Below, piece after piece: positions 51,495 to 62,228 of a stretch of DNA of 64,000 nucleotides. Under the pieces are notes generated by a model. That model saw only the letters and a program-made list of their open reading frames with translations, did not search any database and was not told the DNA's origin. The DNA is from Streptococcus oralis Uo5 (GTDB taxonomy: Bacteria; Bacillota; Bacilli; Lactobacillales; Streptococcaceae). The translations under genes were made by a program, and so were the position numbers. The stretch lies in NCBI RefSeq assembly GCF_000253155.1, contig NC_015291.1:62001-126000 (forward strand), written 5' to 3'. Numbering within the stretch: position 1 is the stretch's first letter; each line of letters opens with the position of its first letter.

Positions 51495-52473
51495 CGATAA
51501 TTTTGTGTCCAATCAACTGGCGGTAACAAATCTGTTTATTGTTTTTAGCATCGTTGATGATCTGGAGAATGGTTTCAAAGGAAACGCGCCCAAGTTCCAG
51601 ACTATTGATATCGACATAAGCTACGAGGTCAAGTCGAGGATTGACTGAGTCGAAGCTGAGGACAGGAACATCCAGTTTGTGCTTAGCGATATAGTCACAG
51701 ACTCCTTCGGCTAGGAGACTGTCAGTTGTGATAATAGCGTCAATCTGCGGATCGTGATTGAACAGGAGTTCACTGAACTGATACCCTTTTTCTTCTAGAA
51801 ATTCGGTCGCAAAGTAGGTTAAGTTGGTATCAATCGGAAGTTGGTGTTGTTTGAGTGCGGACTCATAGCCAGTTAGACGATCTTGCGTTACGAAGAGTCG
51901 CTTTGTACCCCCGATAAAGGCAATTCGTTTGCATCCTTTTTTGATGAAATACTCTGTCGCATCAAAGCCCGCTTGTACATTGTCATTATCAACAAGAGGG
52001 ATAAAGGGTGAAGTGGATTTTCCGAGAATGAGGAAAGGGAATTGCTCATCGGCTACTAGCTTGACCAGAGGATCTTCTTCTTCAGCGTAGAGGAAAATCA
52101 AACCGTCAACACGCTTGCCATAAACCATCTGAGAAATCGCATTGAGACGTTCTTTCTCATCTTTCCCCGTTGCAATCTGGATAGCGTAGTGGTTTTCAGA
52201 CGCGACTTGGGCAATCCCTCGTAGGACAGATGGGAAGAAAGGATTTTGGTAAAAGGCATCCGAGTCATCAGGAAGCACCAGACCGATAACCTGAGTATAG
52301 CTACTTACCAAGCTACGAGCATTGAGGTTGGGATGGTAGTTGAGCTCCTTCATCGCCTTGCGAACTCGTTTTTTGGTTTCATCACTAATCGTTGATTTAT
52401 TTTGAATGACGCGGGTAACAGTTGAAGGTGAGACACCTGCAGCCTTAGCCACATCTTTAATCGTCACGGGCAT
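51487..52473 (-). CDS. malR: Maltose operon repressor MalR (LacI family)
   Basis: 328 residues: LacI-type HTH (VTIKDVAKAAGVSPSTVTRV) then the hinge helix (NLNARSLVSS) and a periplasmic-binding-like ligand domain. It represses the divergent malXCD and malQP units in pneumococcus and is released by maltose; matching CGCAAACG-type operators are seen at 57044-57057 and 57413-57426. It follows malA by 9 bp in the same direction. Confidence 0.95.
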   Translation of the reverse strand: MPVTIKDVAKAAGVSPSTVTRVIQNKSTISDETKKRVRKAMKELNYHPNLNARSLVSSYTQVIGLVLPDDSDAFYQNPFFPSVLRGIAQVASENHYAIQIATGKDEKERLNAISQMVYGKRVDGLIFLYAEEEDPLVKLVADEQFPFLILGKSTSPFIPLVDNDNVQAGFDATEYFIKKGCKRIAFIGGTKRLFVTQDRLTGYESALKQHQLPIDTNLTYFATEFLEEKGYQFSELLFNHDPQIDAIITTDSLLAEGVCDYIAKHKLDVPVLSFDSVNPRLDLVAYVDINSLELGRVSFETILQIINDAKNNKQICYRQLIGHKIIEK

Positions 52474-52482
52474 AAAAATCTC

Positions 52483-53283
52483 CTATTTATGATAATCTGG
52501 ATCACGGAAATGTGTCTTGTAAAAAATAGTGACCAGATAAAGAACAAAAAGAATGTTTTGTACAGTGATAAGGGTTGCCATATTTTGGCCAAAAAGTCCC
52601 AAAATAAGCGTAATCAGAGTGGGTAATCCTAAACAGTTCAAGATAAAGTGGTAGCACTCTTTAAAAGTCCTAAATGAAAAGAGGCGTGATTTTTTGGTGA
52701 TATAAAGGAGAAGACTAGCTCCAAGAGAGACAATGAAGAAATTTAATCCAAAGAGGAAGCTAGCACCAAGGACGAGAAAGAGACTGATATAGACCCGATT
52801 TTGTTGGTACCAATCTTTAGAAATGGCCTGGGTTAGATCTTCCTTACTCTGGAAACTCTCCGTTTGAATCGCGTGGTAGCGAATGCGAGTCAGTTCCTTA
52901 CTTTCCTTACTGATGACGAGTTCTTCTGTATCAAAATGAAGTTGCAAGTCCTTTGGCAATTCTTTGTTTTGGCTCGGGCCAATCAAAAGAGAAGGCTGCT
53001 GATTCTTCGTACCTGAGTAGTTCAGCTTTCCATCAACGATTTGTGCATTCTCTGACAAGTCCATGATGGCTTCATCTGTCAGTGGAGTGTAGACATTATC
53101 GATAAAGGTATCCAGTGGATACGTTTCCTGTGAGCTGTTTTGAATGGCAATCGGAACCATAGACAAACTGATGAGGAAAATGCTCGTAAAGAGAAGCTGA
53201 AACCAGTTGAGACCGAAACGTTTTGATAGGGGTTTGCGAAATCCCCAGATACTAGAGAAATACGAGAATGGATATGGAAGCAT
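52483..53283 (-). CDS. malA: Maltodextrin utilisation protein MalA (DUF1189)
   Basis: 266-residue membrane protein. One N-terminal helix ([19 protein letters not shown]), an outside domain of about 110 residues, and four helices near the C-terminus ([19 protein letters not shown] and more). This fits the DUF1189 family found with mal genes in streptococci. Two ATGs are possible (53289 and 53283); the second gives a better distance to AGAAAG. Role in maltose uptake is known only by context. Confidence 0.87.
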   Translation of the reverse strand: MLPYPFSYFSSIWGFRKPLSKRFGLNWFQLLFTSIFLISLSMVPIAIQNSSQETYPLDTFIDNVYTPLTDEAIMDLSENAQIVDGKLNYSGTKNQQPSLLIGPSQNKELPKDLQLHFDTEELVISKESKELTRIRYHAIQTESFQSKEDLTQAISKDWYQQNRVYISLFLVLGASFLFGLNFFIVSLGASLLLYITKKSRLFSFRTFKECYHFILNCLGLPTLITLILGLFGQNMATLITVQNILFVLYLVTIFYKTHFRDPDYHK

Positions 53284-53320
53284 AGGCATCTTTCTAAAAG
53301 GTGTTTTCTATATGAGTATT

Positions 53321-53349
53321 ATTATATAGAGAAATGTGCTTTATTTCAA
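53321..53349 (-). promoter_or_regulatory. malA-malR promoter
   Basis: On the minus strand TTGAAA (53344-53349) and TATAAT (53321-53326), spacer 17 bp, about 38 bp before the start. I see no MalR palindrome here, so malR seems not to be self-repressed. Confidence 0.75.
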
Positions 53350-53442
53350 GTCTAGTAGATAAATTGCTTACTGAAAAGCTGATTTTGCTACTATTTGCGG
53401 TCTTGTGTCTAATCTTTCAACTTTAGAAACAAGATCAAAATG

Positions 53443-53481
53443 AAAAAGGGTGGCGGGGATAAATTATCCCTTGTCGCCACC
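53443..53481 (-). terminator. Terminator of malXCD
   Basis: GGTGGCG (minus strand, 53475-53481) pairs with CGCCACC (53449-53455), with further GGGATAA / TTATCCC pairing inside; a T run follows. The stem begins inside the last malD codons. Confidence 0.88.
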
Positions 53482-54306
53482 ACTTGTAAGTCCTGAAACA
53501 AAGTTCTTTTGTAGGAAGAAGAAGAGAATACAGATTGGAAGGGCGATGAGGATAGCACCTGCTGAGAAGTAGGCAATCTTCAAGTTTTTCACATTGCTGA
53601 CAAAGGTCTGTAGACCAACGGCAACTGTAAAGTATTCTTTCTCACGAAGCAAGAAACTAGAGAGGATATAGTCTCCGAAAGGTCCCATGAAGGCCCAGAG
53701 CGCTTGTACAGCCACCATTGGGCGAACGAGTGGGAGAACAATTTGCCAGAAGCGACGGAAGTGTCCTGCACCATCTAGTTTTGCTGATTCATCAAGAGAC
53801 ATCGGTACTGTGTCGAAGTAGCCTTTCATCAACCAAGCATTCATCGGAATACCTCCACCAACATAAAGGAAGATGAGGAACCAGCTTTGGTTAAGCGCAT
53901 TCAACATAAGGGCCATAACGAAGAAGGCTGTCAAAGCGGCCATAGTTGGCACCATTTGGATGATCAAGAAGAAGACCAAACTTTGTTTACGAGCCAAGAA
54001 GTTGTAACGGCTGTAGGCATAACCAGCAAGTACGATGATACTTGTTTGAACAGCCATGGTAATCAAGGCGATAATCAAAGTGTTGAGGTACCAAGTGCCG
54101 TACAAGGTTTCAGTGAAGAGCCCTTGGAAGTTGGCAAAGCTAAAGTCGACGTTAGCATCTAGTTTAAAAGCTACGACGTTACCAGTCTTGAAGGCTGACA
54201 TAATGGTGATCAAAAGTGGATAAATAATCACGATTGAAAGACCAATCAAGTAGAGGTAAGTGAGGGTTTGAGTCAGTCTACGTTTGAGTTTGATTGAGTT
54301 ATTCAT
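53464..54306 (-). CDS. malD: Maltodextrin ABC transporter permease MalD
   Basis: 280 residues, six membrane helices. The EAA loop ([23 protein letters not shown] by position about 175-200) docks on the ATPase; no ATPase gene is present, as streptococci use the shared MsmK. The start at 54306 follows GGAGGA and lies 1 bp after the malC stop. Takes up maltotriose and longer maltodextrins together with MalX and MalC. Confidence 0.95.
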   Translation of the reverse strand: MNNSIKLKRRLTQTLTYLYLIGLSIVIIYPLLITIMSAFKTGNVVAFKLDANVDFSFANFQGLFTETLYGTWYLNTLIIALITMAVQTSIIVLAGYAYSRYNFLARKQSLVFFLIIQMVPTMAALTAFFVMALMLNALNQSWFLIFLYVGGGIPMNAWLMKGYFDTVPMSLDESAKLDGAGHFRRFWQIVLPLVRPMVAVQALWAFMGPFGDYILSSFLLREKEYFTVAVGLQTFVSNVKNLKIAYFSAGAILIALPICILFFFLQKNFVSGLTSGGDKG

Positions 54307-54307
54307 C

Positions 54308-55600
54308 TTAGACGTCCTCCATATCAAATGCGTGTAGTTTCTTGAATGCGATCATAGAGATAGAGATGACAATGATAGAGATGATCAAGGTAACAGCTGC
54401 CGCCATAGAGTATTGAGGAGATGTACCTGTTGTCAAACGATAAATCCATGAGATCAAGATATCAGTTGAACCGGCTCCACCACCAACGCTACCAGGACCT
54501 CCGCCGTTGAAGAGGTACATGATAGAGAAGTTGTTAAAGTTGAAGGTGTATTGGCTAATCAATGTTGGTGCCGCAACAGCCAAAATCATAGGGAAAGTGA
54601 TGTTGCGGAATTTCTGCCAAGCATTGGCACCATCGATATAAGCCGCTTCGTAGAGGTCGTTAGGAATCGACTGCAAGATACCCAAAGTCAAAACGTAGAT
54701 GTATGGGAATCCTAGCCAACCTTGCATCATAATCAAGGCAATCTTAGTCCAAGTTGGGTCTGTTTTCCAAGGGATAAGCGCTCCGTCAAGGAAAGGAAGG
54801 ACCTTAGCCAAGATAGGCAATACTTGAGTGTTGATCGCTCCGACACTATCGTTAAACATGTTTGAGAATGTCAAGATAGTGATGAAGGCTGGAACTGCCC
54901 AAGGAAGAAGGAAAATAACACCAAAGATACGTTTTCCTTTGATAAATGGTTGGTTAGCAATGATTGCTGTGAAGATACCAATCACAATCTGCAAAGTAGA
55001 AGCAGACAAGGCCCAGATGATGGTCCAAGAAAGAACTGCACCGAAGGCTGAACGGAAGGTACTTAAGCTCCAGATGTTTGTAAAGTTAGTTAAACCAACC
55101 CAGTCCAACAATTTGTTTGGTGGCAAGTGTTGGAAGTCATAGTTGGTAAAGGCAATCATCAAGGTTACGATAACTGGGAAGATAATCGCAAATGTCATAG
55201 CGACGTAAGATGGGATGATCAAGAGGTAAGGGAAACCATTCTCATAAATACCTTTGATCATATCTTTAAAAGTACGTGGGACAGGAATTCCATTGTTAAT
55301 ACGTTTTGCGATTGTATGTGCATCTTTAATATTTGAGAAATAAAAGAGCACATAAACGACTACAAAGATTAAATGGAAGGCACCACGAATCAGCATAAAG
55401 AGGGAATTATCACGACCTGGCTTGTCACCAAGAGTGATCAAATTGTGCAATTCAGGGGCTGCAAGTGCTAGGAAATAAAGAACAAATACGATAGTTACAC
55501 CAAGGAAGATAAAACCTTTCGCCTTTTGTTTATTGTAAATCTGTCCTAACCCAGGAATCACTGAAAGCAAGGCTGCTTTGCTAGGTTGTTGGTTTTCCAT
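54308..55600 (-). CDS. malC: Maltodextrin ABC transporter permease MalC
   Basis: 430 residues. An N-terminal extension with two or three helices ([19 protein letters not shown]) comes before the six-helix permease core; the EAA loop is seen as [19 protein letters not shown]. The start at 55600 follows AAAGGAG. It works with MalD, MalX and an external ATPase. The gap from malX holds a hairpin that probably lowers its expression relative to malX. Confidence 0.95.
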   Translation of the reverse strand: MENQQPSKAALLSVIPGLGQIYNKQKAKGFIFLGVTIVFVLYFLALAAPELHNLITLGDKPGRDNSLFMLIRGAFHLIFVVVYVLFYFSNIKDAHTIAKRINNGIPVPRTFKDMIKGIYENGFPYLLIIPSYVAMTFAIIFPVIVTLMIAFTNYDFQHLPPNKLLDWVGLTNFTNIWSLSTFRSAFGAVLSWTIIWALSASTLQIVIGIFTAIIANQPFIKGKRIFGVIFLLPWAVPAFITILTFSNMFNDSVGAINTQVLPILAKVLPFLDGALIPWKTDPTWTKIALIMMQGWLGFPYIYVLTLGILQSIPNDLYEAAYIDGANAWQKFRNITFPMILAVAAPTLISQYTFNFNNFSIMYLFNGGGPGSVGGGAGSTDILISWIYRLTTGTSPQYSMAAAVTLIISIIVISISMIAFKKLHAFDMEDV

Positions 55601-55689
55601 GAATACTCCTTTCATAGGATACGAGATTGAAGTTTGTCTCCAATCGCTAGATAGGCAACTGCAATCATTCGTAAATTTATAAAATCAAA

Positions 55690-55711
55690 GGGGGATCTGT
55701 ATTCTCCCCCC
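55690..55711 (-). terminator. Intra-operon attenuator between malX and malC
   Basis: GGGGGA / TCCCCC inverted repeat with a 9-nt loop, followed on the minus strand by TTTGATTTTAT. Such hairpins after the binding-protein gene usually give more binding protein than permease. Confidence 0.65.
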
Positions 55712-55726
55712 TTGTAACGAATTCAA

Positions 55727-56998
55727 TTATTCACCAAATTTTTGTTTGATTGTTTCTTTGATCAATGTTACAGCATCGTTAGCAGCTGTCTTAGCATCTT
55801 TTTTACCACTTACAGCGTCAAAGAGCATTGTTTTAGCTGGATCCCAAACTGCTGACATTTGAGAAATGTTTGGCATTGGTTGAGCGTTCTTGAACTGTTT
55901 GATAACAGCTGTTGTCAACTCATCGTTTTTACCTTCAGCGTATGAACGAGCTTCAGTGTTAGCTGGGATTTCGTTAGTTGCATCGTAGAATGCTTTTTGT
56001 TGTTCAGTTGAAACAAGGAAGTCTACAAATTTTTGTGCAGCTTCAAGGTTCTTAGTGCTTGATGGGATGATCCAAGCTTTACCACCACCGAATGGTGTGT
56101 ATTCTTTACCATTTGGAAGAGTTGGAATAGTAGCAACACCGTAGTTTACTTTAGCATCTTTGAATGCTTGAGCTTTCCAAGGACCGTCGATGATAGCAGC
56201 TGTTTTACCTTCTTGGAATTGAGTTTGGATCAAGTTTGCAGCACCTTCAGTATCTTGCATACCTTTAGGCCATTTTTCATACCAAGATTTAGCGTAGTTG
56301 ACACCAGTGATAGAACCGTCGTTTGCAAGACCGATGTCTTTAGCGTCTTTACCGTTTTGTCCGAATACGTAACCACCGTTACCAGCAAGAAGTCCGTATG
56401 CGTAGTAGAAGTTTGTCCAGTCAGCTAGGAATGCAGTAGTTTTGCCATCTTCACCAGCGAAAGCGTATTTGCTGTCTTTAGCAAGTTCTTCTAATTCAGC
56501 AAAAGTTTTTGGAGCTTCTTTAAGCAAGTCTTTGTTGTAGTACATAACAAGTGACTCAATAACGGCAGGAGCACCGTAAACTTTACCGTCAGCAGCTGTT
56601 ACAAGAGATTTAGTTTTATCATCTGTTTTTGCACCATCGCTCAAAGTAACTTCTGAAAGTTGTCCGTCAGTACCAAGGCTACCTACGCGGTCGTATGGTG
56701 CCATCATAACGTCAGCAGCTTGACCTGATTGGTTGTCAAGTGAAAGTTTGTCAAGTCCACCAAGTTGGTCACCTGATTTGATGTTAACTTTTGTACCTGA
56801 TTCTTTTTCATAAGCTGCAGCAACTTTTTCAGCGTAGGCTTTGTATTGGTCTTCAACGTAGAAAGTGATTTCTTTTGCTTCAGATGAACCAGAATCAGCA
56901 GCCTTATCAGCAGTTTTGCTTCCGCAAGCTACCAAAAGTAAGCTAGCAAGAGTAGCAGTTCCAAGCACAGCAGCGCTCTTCATGAATTTAGATGACAT
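55727..56998 (-). CDS. malX: Maltodextrin-binding lipoprotein MalX
   Basis: 423 residues. Signal peptide with lipobox LLVAC (Cys25), then a two-lobe extracellular solute-binding fold (family 1) with EITFYVEDQYKAYAEKVA and VFGQNGKDAKD segments. It binds maltotriose and longer maltodextrins at the cell surface and passes them to MalCD. Heavy codon bias suggests strong expression. First gene of the malXCD unit, under MalR control. Confidence 0.96.
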   Translation of the reverse strand: MSSKFMKSAAVLGTATLASLLLVACGSKTADKAADSGSSEAKEITFYVEDQYKAYAEKVAAAYEKESGTKVNIKSGDQLGGLDKLSLDNQSGQAADVMMAPYDRVGSLGTDGQLSEVTLSDGAKTDDKTKSLVTAADGKVYGAPAVIESLVMYYNKDLLKEAPKTFAELEELAKDSKYAFAGEDGKTTAFLADWTNFYYAYGLLAGNGGYVFGQNGKDAKDIGLANDGSITGVNYAKSWYEKWPKGMQDTEGAANLIQTQFQEGKTAAIIDGPWKAQAFKDAKVNYGVATIPTLPNGKEYTPFGGGKAWIIPSSTKNLEAAQKFVDFLVSTEQQKAFYDATNEIPANTEARSYAEGKNDELTTAVIKQFKNAQPMPNISQMSAVWDPAKTMLFDAVSGKKDAKTAANDAVTLIKETIKQKFGE

Positions 56999-57038
56999 AG
57001 TGTATTCCTCCTAAAGAATAACAAAAATAATTTAATGA

Positions 57039-57103
57039 GAAAACGCAAACGTTTTCTTTTACGAACTTAGTATAGCACAAACAGAAAACGGTTGCAAGCG
57101 TTT
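57039..57103 (-). promoter_or_regulatory. malX promoter with MalR operators
   Basis: Minus-strand promoter: TTGCAA (57092-57097), 17 bp, TATACT (57069-57074), with TGC before it as extended -10. One operator (CGCAAACGTTTTCT, 57044-57057; a longer palindrome spans 57039-57056) lies downstream of the start point. A second LacI-type palindrome, AAACGGTTGCAAGCGTTT (57086-57103), covers the -35 box. Confidence 0.82.
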
Positions 57104-57112
57104 TTAGGAAAT

Positions 57113-57129
57113 TTTAAAAAAATTTTAAG
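57113..57129. promoter_or_regulatory. Possible CiaR-like direct repeat near malX
   Basis: TTTAAA (57113-57118), 5 bp, TTTAAG (57124-57129): one mismatch to the CiaR consensus TTTAAG-N5-TTTAAG. Mal genes are reported members of the CiaR regulon in pneumococcus, but the region is very rich in A and T, so chance is likely. From 57130 to 57369 I see only AT-rich DNA and one LacI/CcpA-like site (AAAACGATTGCG at 57210-57221). Confidence 0.35.
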
Positions 57130-57369
57130 GTTTCAAACATTTGTTAAAGCCCATATATAGGAAAGAACTTAAAATGTTTGTTTTTTTTGAATTGAAAATA
57201 TATTAGGAAAACGATTGCGTAAATTCGGCTCGGTTTTTCAGAAAATAGAGCAGATATTGGGAATGAATTATCTTAAATCAGAAAATCTTTAAAATTTTTT
57301 CGCTTATTTCATAAAATATCAGTGGCAACAAGTTTTGTTTGATTAAAATAATTCAAAAAAATTTTTTAA

Positions 57370-57427
57370 AAACGCTTGCATTTGTTTTTGAAATGCGTTA
57401 TACTTAAATTAACGCAAACGTTTGCGC
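57370..57427 (+). promoter_or_regulatory. malQ-malP promoter with MalR operators
   Basis: TTGCAT (57376-57381), 17 bp, TATACT (57399-57404). A perfect 14-bp palindrome, CGCAAACGTTTGCG (57413-57426), lies at the start of the transcript, and AAACGCTTGCATTTGTTT (57370-57387) covers the -35 box. The layout mirrors that of malX. Confidence 0.87.
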
Positions 57428-57470
57428 CTTAATTGCGCAACGTTTTATAACAAACACATGAGGTGCTATT

Positions 57471-58988
57471 ATGAAAAAACGTCAAAGTGGTGTGTTGATG
57501 CACATCTCTTCTCTGCCAGGAGCATACGGGATTGGATCATTTGGCCAGACTGCCTATGATTTCGTTGATTTCTTGGTTCGTACGAAGCAACGTTACTGGC
57601 AAATCCTCCCTCTCGGGACAACAAGCTATGGAGATTCTCCATACCAATCATTCTCGGCCTTTGCTGGAAATACGCATTTTATTGACCTTGATATCTTGGT
57701 AGAGCAAGGCTTGCTCGAAACCAGTGATCTTAAAGGTGTTGACTTTGGTAGCGATGCATCTGAAGTTGACTATGCGAAGATTTATTACGCACGTCGTCCA
57801 CTTTTAGAAAAAGCAGTTAAACGCTTCTTGGAAGTGGGTGATGTCAAAGATTTTGATAAGTTTGCTCAAGATAACCAATCTTGGCTCGAACTCTTCGCAG
57901 AGTATATGGCTATCAAAGAGCATTTTGACAATCTTGCTTGGACAGAATGGCCAGACGCAGATGCTCGTGCGCGTAAAGCTTCAGCACTTGAAAGCTACCG
58001 TGAGAAATTGGCAGACAAGTTGGTTTACCACCGTGTGACTCAATACTTCTTCTTCCAACAATGGTTGAAATTGAAAGCCTACGCTAACGATAACCATATC
58101 GAGATTGTTGGAGATATGCCAATCTATGTTGCGGAAGATTCAAGCGACATGTGGGCAAATCCACATCTCTTCAAGACAGATGCAAATGGTAAAGCAACCT
58201 GCATCGCAGGATGCCCACCAGATGAGTTTTCTGCCACTGGTCAGCTTTGGGGGAACCCAATCTATGACTGGGAAGCAATGGACAAAGACGGTTACAAATG
58301 GTGGGTTGAACGCTTGCGTGAAAGCTTCAAAATCTACGATATTGTTCGTATCGACCACTTCCGTGGCTTTGAATCTTACTGGGAAATCCCTGCTGGTTCC
58401 GATACAGCGGCCCCTGGTAAATGGGTGAAAGGTCCAGGCTACAAACTCTTCGCAGCCGTTAAGGAAGAACTTGGTGAGCTGAATATCATCGCAGAAGACC
58501 TTGGCTTCATGACAGATGAGGTTATCGAGTTGCGCGAACGTACTGGCTTCCCAGGGATGAAGATTCTTCAATTTGCCTTCAATCCAGAAGATGAAAGTAT
58601 CGATAGCCCACACTTGGCACCTGCTAACTCTGTTATGTACACAGGAACACACGATAACAATACGGTTCTTGGTTGGTACCGTAATGAAATCGATGATCCA
58701 ACTCGTGAGTACATGGCCCGCTACACTAACCGTAAAGAGTATGAAACAGTGCCACACGCAATGCTTCGCACAGTATTTTCATCAGTGAGCTTCATGGCTA
58801 TTGCCACTATGCAAGATTTGCTAGAACTAGATGAGTCAGCTCGCATGAACTACCCATCTACTCTTGGAGGAAACTGGTCTTGGCGTATGACTGAAGATCA
58901 ATTGACACCAGCTGTTGAAGAAACTTTGCTTGACTTGACTACAATTTATCGCCGAATCAATGAAAATTTGGTAGAATTAAAGAAATAA
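57471..58988 (+). CDS. malQ: 4-alpha-glucanotransferase (amylomaltase)
   Basis: 505 residues, glycoside hydrolase family 77; known as malM in pneumococcus. It moves glucan chains between maltodextrins, releasing glucose. Motifs: GDMPIYVAEDSSDMWANP, VRIDHFRGFESYWEIP with the catalytic aspartate, IIAEDLGFMTDEV with the catalytic glutamate, and YTGTHDNNTVLGW. Ribosome site GAGGTG. It makes longer chains for MalP, 24 bp downstream. Confidence 0.96.
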   Translation: MKKRQSGVLMHISSLPGAYGIGSFGQTAYDFVDFLVRTKQRYWQILPLGTTSYGDSPYQSFSAFAGNTHFIDLDILVEQGLLETSDLKGVDFGSDASEVDYAKIYYARRPLLEKAVKRFLEVGDVKDFDKFAQDNQSWLELFAEYMAIKEHFDNLAWTEWPDADARARKASALESYREKLADKLVYHRVTQYFFFQQWLKLKAYANDNHIEIVGDMPIYVAEDSSDMWANPHLFKTDANGKATCIAGCPPDEFSATGQLWGNPIYDWEAMDKDGYKWWVERLRESFKIYDIVRIDHFRGFESYWEIPAGSDTAAPGKWVKGPGYKLFAAVKEELGELNIIAEDLGFMTDEVIELRERTGFPGMKILQFAFNPEDESIDSPHLAPANSVMYTGTHDNNTVLGWYRNEIDDPTREYMARYTNRKEYETVPHAMLRTVFSSVSFMAIATMQDLLELDESARMNYPSTLGGNWSWRMTEDQLTPAVEETLLDLTTIYRRINENLVELKK

Positions 58989-59012
58989 GACAATATCAGG
59001 AGACACATAAAC

Positions 59013-61271
59013 ATGTTACCATTAAACGAATTTGTACAAAAACGTTACAATAAAACTATTGCAGAATGTAGTAACGAAGAGCTTTACCTTGCTCTTCTCA
59101 ACTACAGCAAGCTTGCTAGCAGCCAAAAACCAGTCAACACTGGTAAGAAAAAAGTTTACTACATCTCAGCTGAGTTCTTGATCGGTAAACTCTTGTCAAA
59201 CAACTTGATTAACCTTGGTCTTTACGACGATGTGAAAAAAGAACTTGCAGCTGCAGGTAAAGAGTTGATCGAAATCGAAGAAGTAGAATTGGAACCATCA
59301 CTTGGTAACGGTGGTTTGGGACGTTTGGCAGCCTGCTTTATCGACTCAATCGCTACACTTGGTTTGAATGGTGACGGTGTTGGTTTGAACTACCACTTTG
59401 GTCTTTTCCAACAAGTTCTTAAAAACAACCAACAAGAAACGATTCCTAACGCTTGGTTGACAGAGCAAAACTGGTTGGTACGCTCAAGCCGTAGCTACCA
59501 AGTGCCATTCGCACACTTCACATTGACATCTACTCTTTACGATATCGATGTACCTGGTTACAAGACAGCTACTAAAAACCGCTTGCGTTTGTTTGACTTG
59601 GATTCAGTTGATTCTTCTATCATCGAAGATGGTATCAACTTTGACAAGACAGATATCGCTCGCAACTTGACTCTCTTCCTTTACCCAGACGATAGCGACA
59701 AGCAAGGTGAATTGCTCCGTATCTTCCAACAATACTTCATGGTTTCAAACGGTGCACAATTGATCATCGACGAAGCAATCGAAAAAGGAAGCAACTTGCA
59801 TGACCTTGCGGACTATGCAGTTGTACAAATCAATGATACTCACCCATCAATGGTGATTCCTGAATTGATCCGTCTTTTAACTGCACGTGGTATCGAACTT
59901 GATGAAGCAATCTCAATCGTTCGTAGTATGACTGCCTACACTAACCACACAATCCTTGCTGAAGCCCTTGAAAAATGGCCTCTTGAATTCTTGCAAGAAG
60001 TGGTTCCTCACTTGGTACCAATCATCGAAGAATTGGATCGTCGTGTGAAGGCAGAATACAAAGACTCAGCTGTTCAAATCATCGATGAGAATGATCGTGT
60101 ACACATGGCGCACATGGATATTCACTATGGATACAGCGTAAACGGGGTTGCAGCTCTTCACACTGAAATCTTGAAGAACTCAGAGTTGAAAGCTTTCTAC
60201 GACATCTACCCAGAAAAATTCAACAACAAAACAAACGGTATCACATTCCGTCGTTGGCTTATGCATGCTAACCCAAGCTTGTCTCACTACTTGGATGAGA
60301 TTCTTGGACATGGTTGGCACCATGAAGCAGATGAGCTTGAAAAACTCTTGTCATACGAAGACAAGGCTGCTGTTAAAGAAAAATTGGAAAGTATCAAGGC
60401 TCACAACAAACGTAAATTGGCTCGTCACTTGAAAGAACACCAAGGTGTGGAAATCAATACAAACTCTATCTTTGATATCCAAATCAAACGTCTTCACGAG
60501 TACAAACGCCAACAAATGAACGCTTTGTATGTGATCCACAAATACCTTGACATCAAGGCTGGTAACATCCCTGCTCGTCCAATCACAGTCTTCTTTGGTG
60601 GTAAAGCAGCTCCTGCCTACACAATCGCTCAAGACATCATTCACTTGATCCTTTGCTTGTCAGAAGTGATTGCTAACGACCCAGCTGTAGCTCCACACTT
60701 GCAAGTCGTAATGGTTGAAAACTACAACGTTACTGCAGCAAGCTTCTTGATCCCAGCATGTGACATCTCAGAACAAATCTCACTTGCTTCTAAAGAAGCT
60801 TCAGGTACTGGTAACATGAAATTCATGTTGAATGGAGCTTTGACTCTTGGTACTATGGACGGAGCTAACGTGGAAATCGCTGAATTGGTTGGTGACGAAA
60901 ACATCTACATCTTCGGTGAAGATTCAGAAACTGTTATCGACCTTTACGCAAAAGCAGCTTATAAATCAAGCGAATTCTATGCTCGTGAAGCTATCAAACC
61001 ATTGGTTGACTTCATCGTTAGTGATGCTGTTCTTGCAGTAGGTAAGAAAGAACGCTTGGAACGTCTTTACAACGAATTGATCAACAAAGACTGGTTCATG
61101 ACTCTCCTTGACTTGGAAGACTACATCAAAGTCAAAGAGCAAATGCTTGCTGACTACGAAGACCGTGACGCATGGTTGGATAAAGTCATCGTTAACATTG
61201 CCAAAGCAGGATTCTTCTCATCTGACCGTACAATCGCTCAGTACAACGAAGATATCTGGCACTTGAACTAA
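59013..61271 (+). CDS. malP: Maltodextrin/glycogen phosphorylase
   Basis: 752 residues, PLP-dependent family GT35. Releases glucose-1-phosphate from maltodextrins. Early marker [18 protein letters not shown] and the PLP-binding segment [18 protein letters not shown] are present. Length matches bacterial maltodextrin phosphorylases. Very biased codons. Co-transcribed with malQ and closed by a terminator. Confidence 0.96.
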   Translation: MLPLNEFVQKRYNKTIAECSNEELYLALLNYSKLASSQKPVNTGKKKVYYISAEFLIGKLLSNNLINLGLYDDVKKELAAAGKELIEIEEVELEPSLGNGGLGRLAACFIDSIATLGLNGDGVGLNYHFGLFQQVLKNNQQETIPNAWLTEQNWLVRSSRSYQVPFAHFTLTSTLYDIDVPGYKTATKNRLRLFDLDSVDSSIIEDGINFDKTDIARNLTLFLYPDDSDKQGELLRIFQQYFMVSNGAQLIIDEAIEKGSNLHDLADYAVVQINDTHPSMVIPELIRLLTARGIELDEAISIVRSMTAYTNHTILAEALEKWPLEFLQEVVPHLVPIIEELDRRVKAEYKDSAVQIIDENDRVHMAHMDIHYGYSVNGVAALHTEILKNSELKAFYDIYPEKFNNKTNGITFRRWLMHANPSLSHYLDEILGHGWHHEADELEKLLSYEDKAAVKEKLESIKAHNKRKLARHLKEHQGVEINTNSIFDIQIKRLHEYKRQQMNALYVIHKYLDIKAGNIPARPITVFFGGKAAPAYTIAQDIIHLILCLSEVIANDPAVAPHLQVVMVENYNVTAASFLIPACDISEQISLASKEASGTGNMKFMLNGALTLGTMDGANVEIAELVGDENIYIFGEDSETVIDLYAKAAYKSSEFYAREAIKPLVDFIVSDAVLAVGKKERLERLYNELINKDWFMTLLDLEDYIKVKEQMLADYEDRDAWLDKVIVNIAKAGFFSSDRTIAQYNEDIWHLN

Positions 61272-61280
61272 GATTAAACA

Positions 61281-61312
61281 AAAACGCAGCTTTAATAGAT
61301 GCGTTTTTTCAT
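61281..61312 (+). terminator. malP terminator
   Basis: 8-bp stem AAAACGCA / TGCGTTTT with an 11-nt loop, then more T. Confidence 0.8.
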
Positions 61313-61324
61313 ATTTAAACTAAT

Positions 61325-62173
61325 TTACAGTGCTTTCCCAACCAAAATCTCTGCTTCGATGGTAATCTCAGTCAACTGACTCCAGTCAATATTGGTATGA
61401 TCAACGTGAAAGAGTAAGGGTGTCATGGCAAGCAGGGCTTGGCGTTGCTCTGCTGTGATATGCTTTGTTAGGGAAGCTATTTGGCTAGATTGGATGCTGA
61501 AGTGTTCCTGGAAATGTTCTTTGATATCTTGATTAGAATAGTCCTTCTTTGTCAGCTGGTCCTGCACCATTTGACGGATTTCTTTGAGGTGATTTTCAGT
61601 TGGGATGACCTTGATTAAAATACCGTCTTTGGATAAAACGCGGCGAAATTCACCATAGTTGGCAGGGGAAAAGATATCAAGCAGGATATCCATGCTAGCG
61701 TCTTTTATAGGAAGGCGAGCTAGGTCACCGACAAACCAGTTGACCGCCCAGTTGGGTTCGCTCTTGGCAGCGATTTGAACGGAATCTTTTGAAATATCAA
61801 AGGCATAGAAGGTCTTGTCAGGATGACTTTCTTGGAGTTTACGAGAGTAGAAGCCTTCGCCACAACCGATATCCAAGATAGTTTTGGCAGTTTCTAGTCT
61901 TGCAAGCAGGTCTGAGATGGTTTCTAAGATAGTCTGATAAAAGCCAGCTTCTAGGATTTCTTGGCGGTTTTGAAAGTTTTCCTTGTCGTAGTTGGCAGAT
62001 TGCTTGATTTGAGGAGCCAGATTGACATAGCCGAATTTTGCCAAGTCAAAAGAATGGCGATTGCTACACTTGAGACTGGTTTCTACCAAGGCCAGATTTT
62101 CTTGGCAGATAGGGCAGGCAAAGGAGCTAGCAGTAGCAAAGCGTTGGAGTTTTGGTTTGAGGTTTGTATTCAT
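61325..62173 (-). CDS. rlmA: 23S rRNA guanine-N1 methyltransferase, RlmA type
   Basis: 282 residues. N-terminal zinc finger with CPICQENL and a C-x(3)-H pair (CSNRHSFD), then a Rossmann methyltransferase with the SAM motif ILDIGCGEGFYSRKL near residue 98 and FDISKDSVQIAAK. This layout is that of RlmA (G745/G748 N1-methylation). In streptococci the RlmA-II type methylates G748, a spot that affects tylosin and telithromycin binding. Lies downstream of tyrS behind a terminator. Confidence 0.9.
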   Translation of the reverse strand: MNTNLKPKLQRFATASSFACPICQENLALVETSLKCSNRHSFDLAKFGYVNLAPQIKQSANYDKENFQNRQEILEAGFYQTILETISDLLARLETAKTILDIGCGEGFYSRKLQESHPDKTFYAFDISKDSVQIAAKSEPNWAVNWFVGDLARLPIKDASMDILLDIFSPANYGEFRRVLSKDGILIKVIPTENHLKEIRQMVQDQLTKKDYSNQDIKEHFQEHFSIQSSQIASLTKHITAEQRQALLAMTPLLFHVDHTNIDWSQLTEITIEAEILVGKAL

Positions 62174-62187
62174 AGTTTTAGTCTAGC

Positions 62188-62228
62188 AAAAAAAGGACTG
62201 GATGGCAAATGCCTCCAGTCTGCTTTTT
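62188..62228. terminator. Terminator between tyrS and rlmA
   Basis: Imperfect stem of about 10 bp (GACTGGATGGC at 62196-62206 with GCCTCCAGTC at 62211-62220), with T runs on both sides. Confidence 0.8.
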
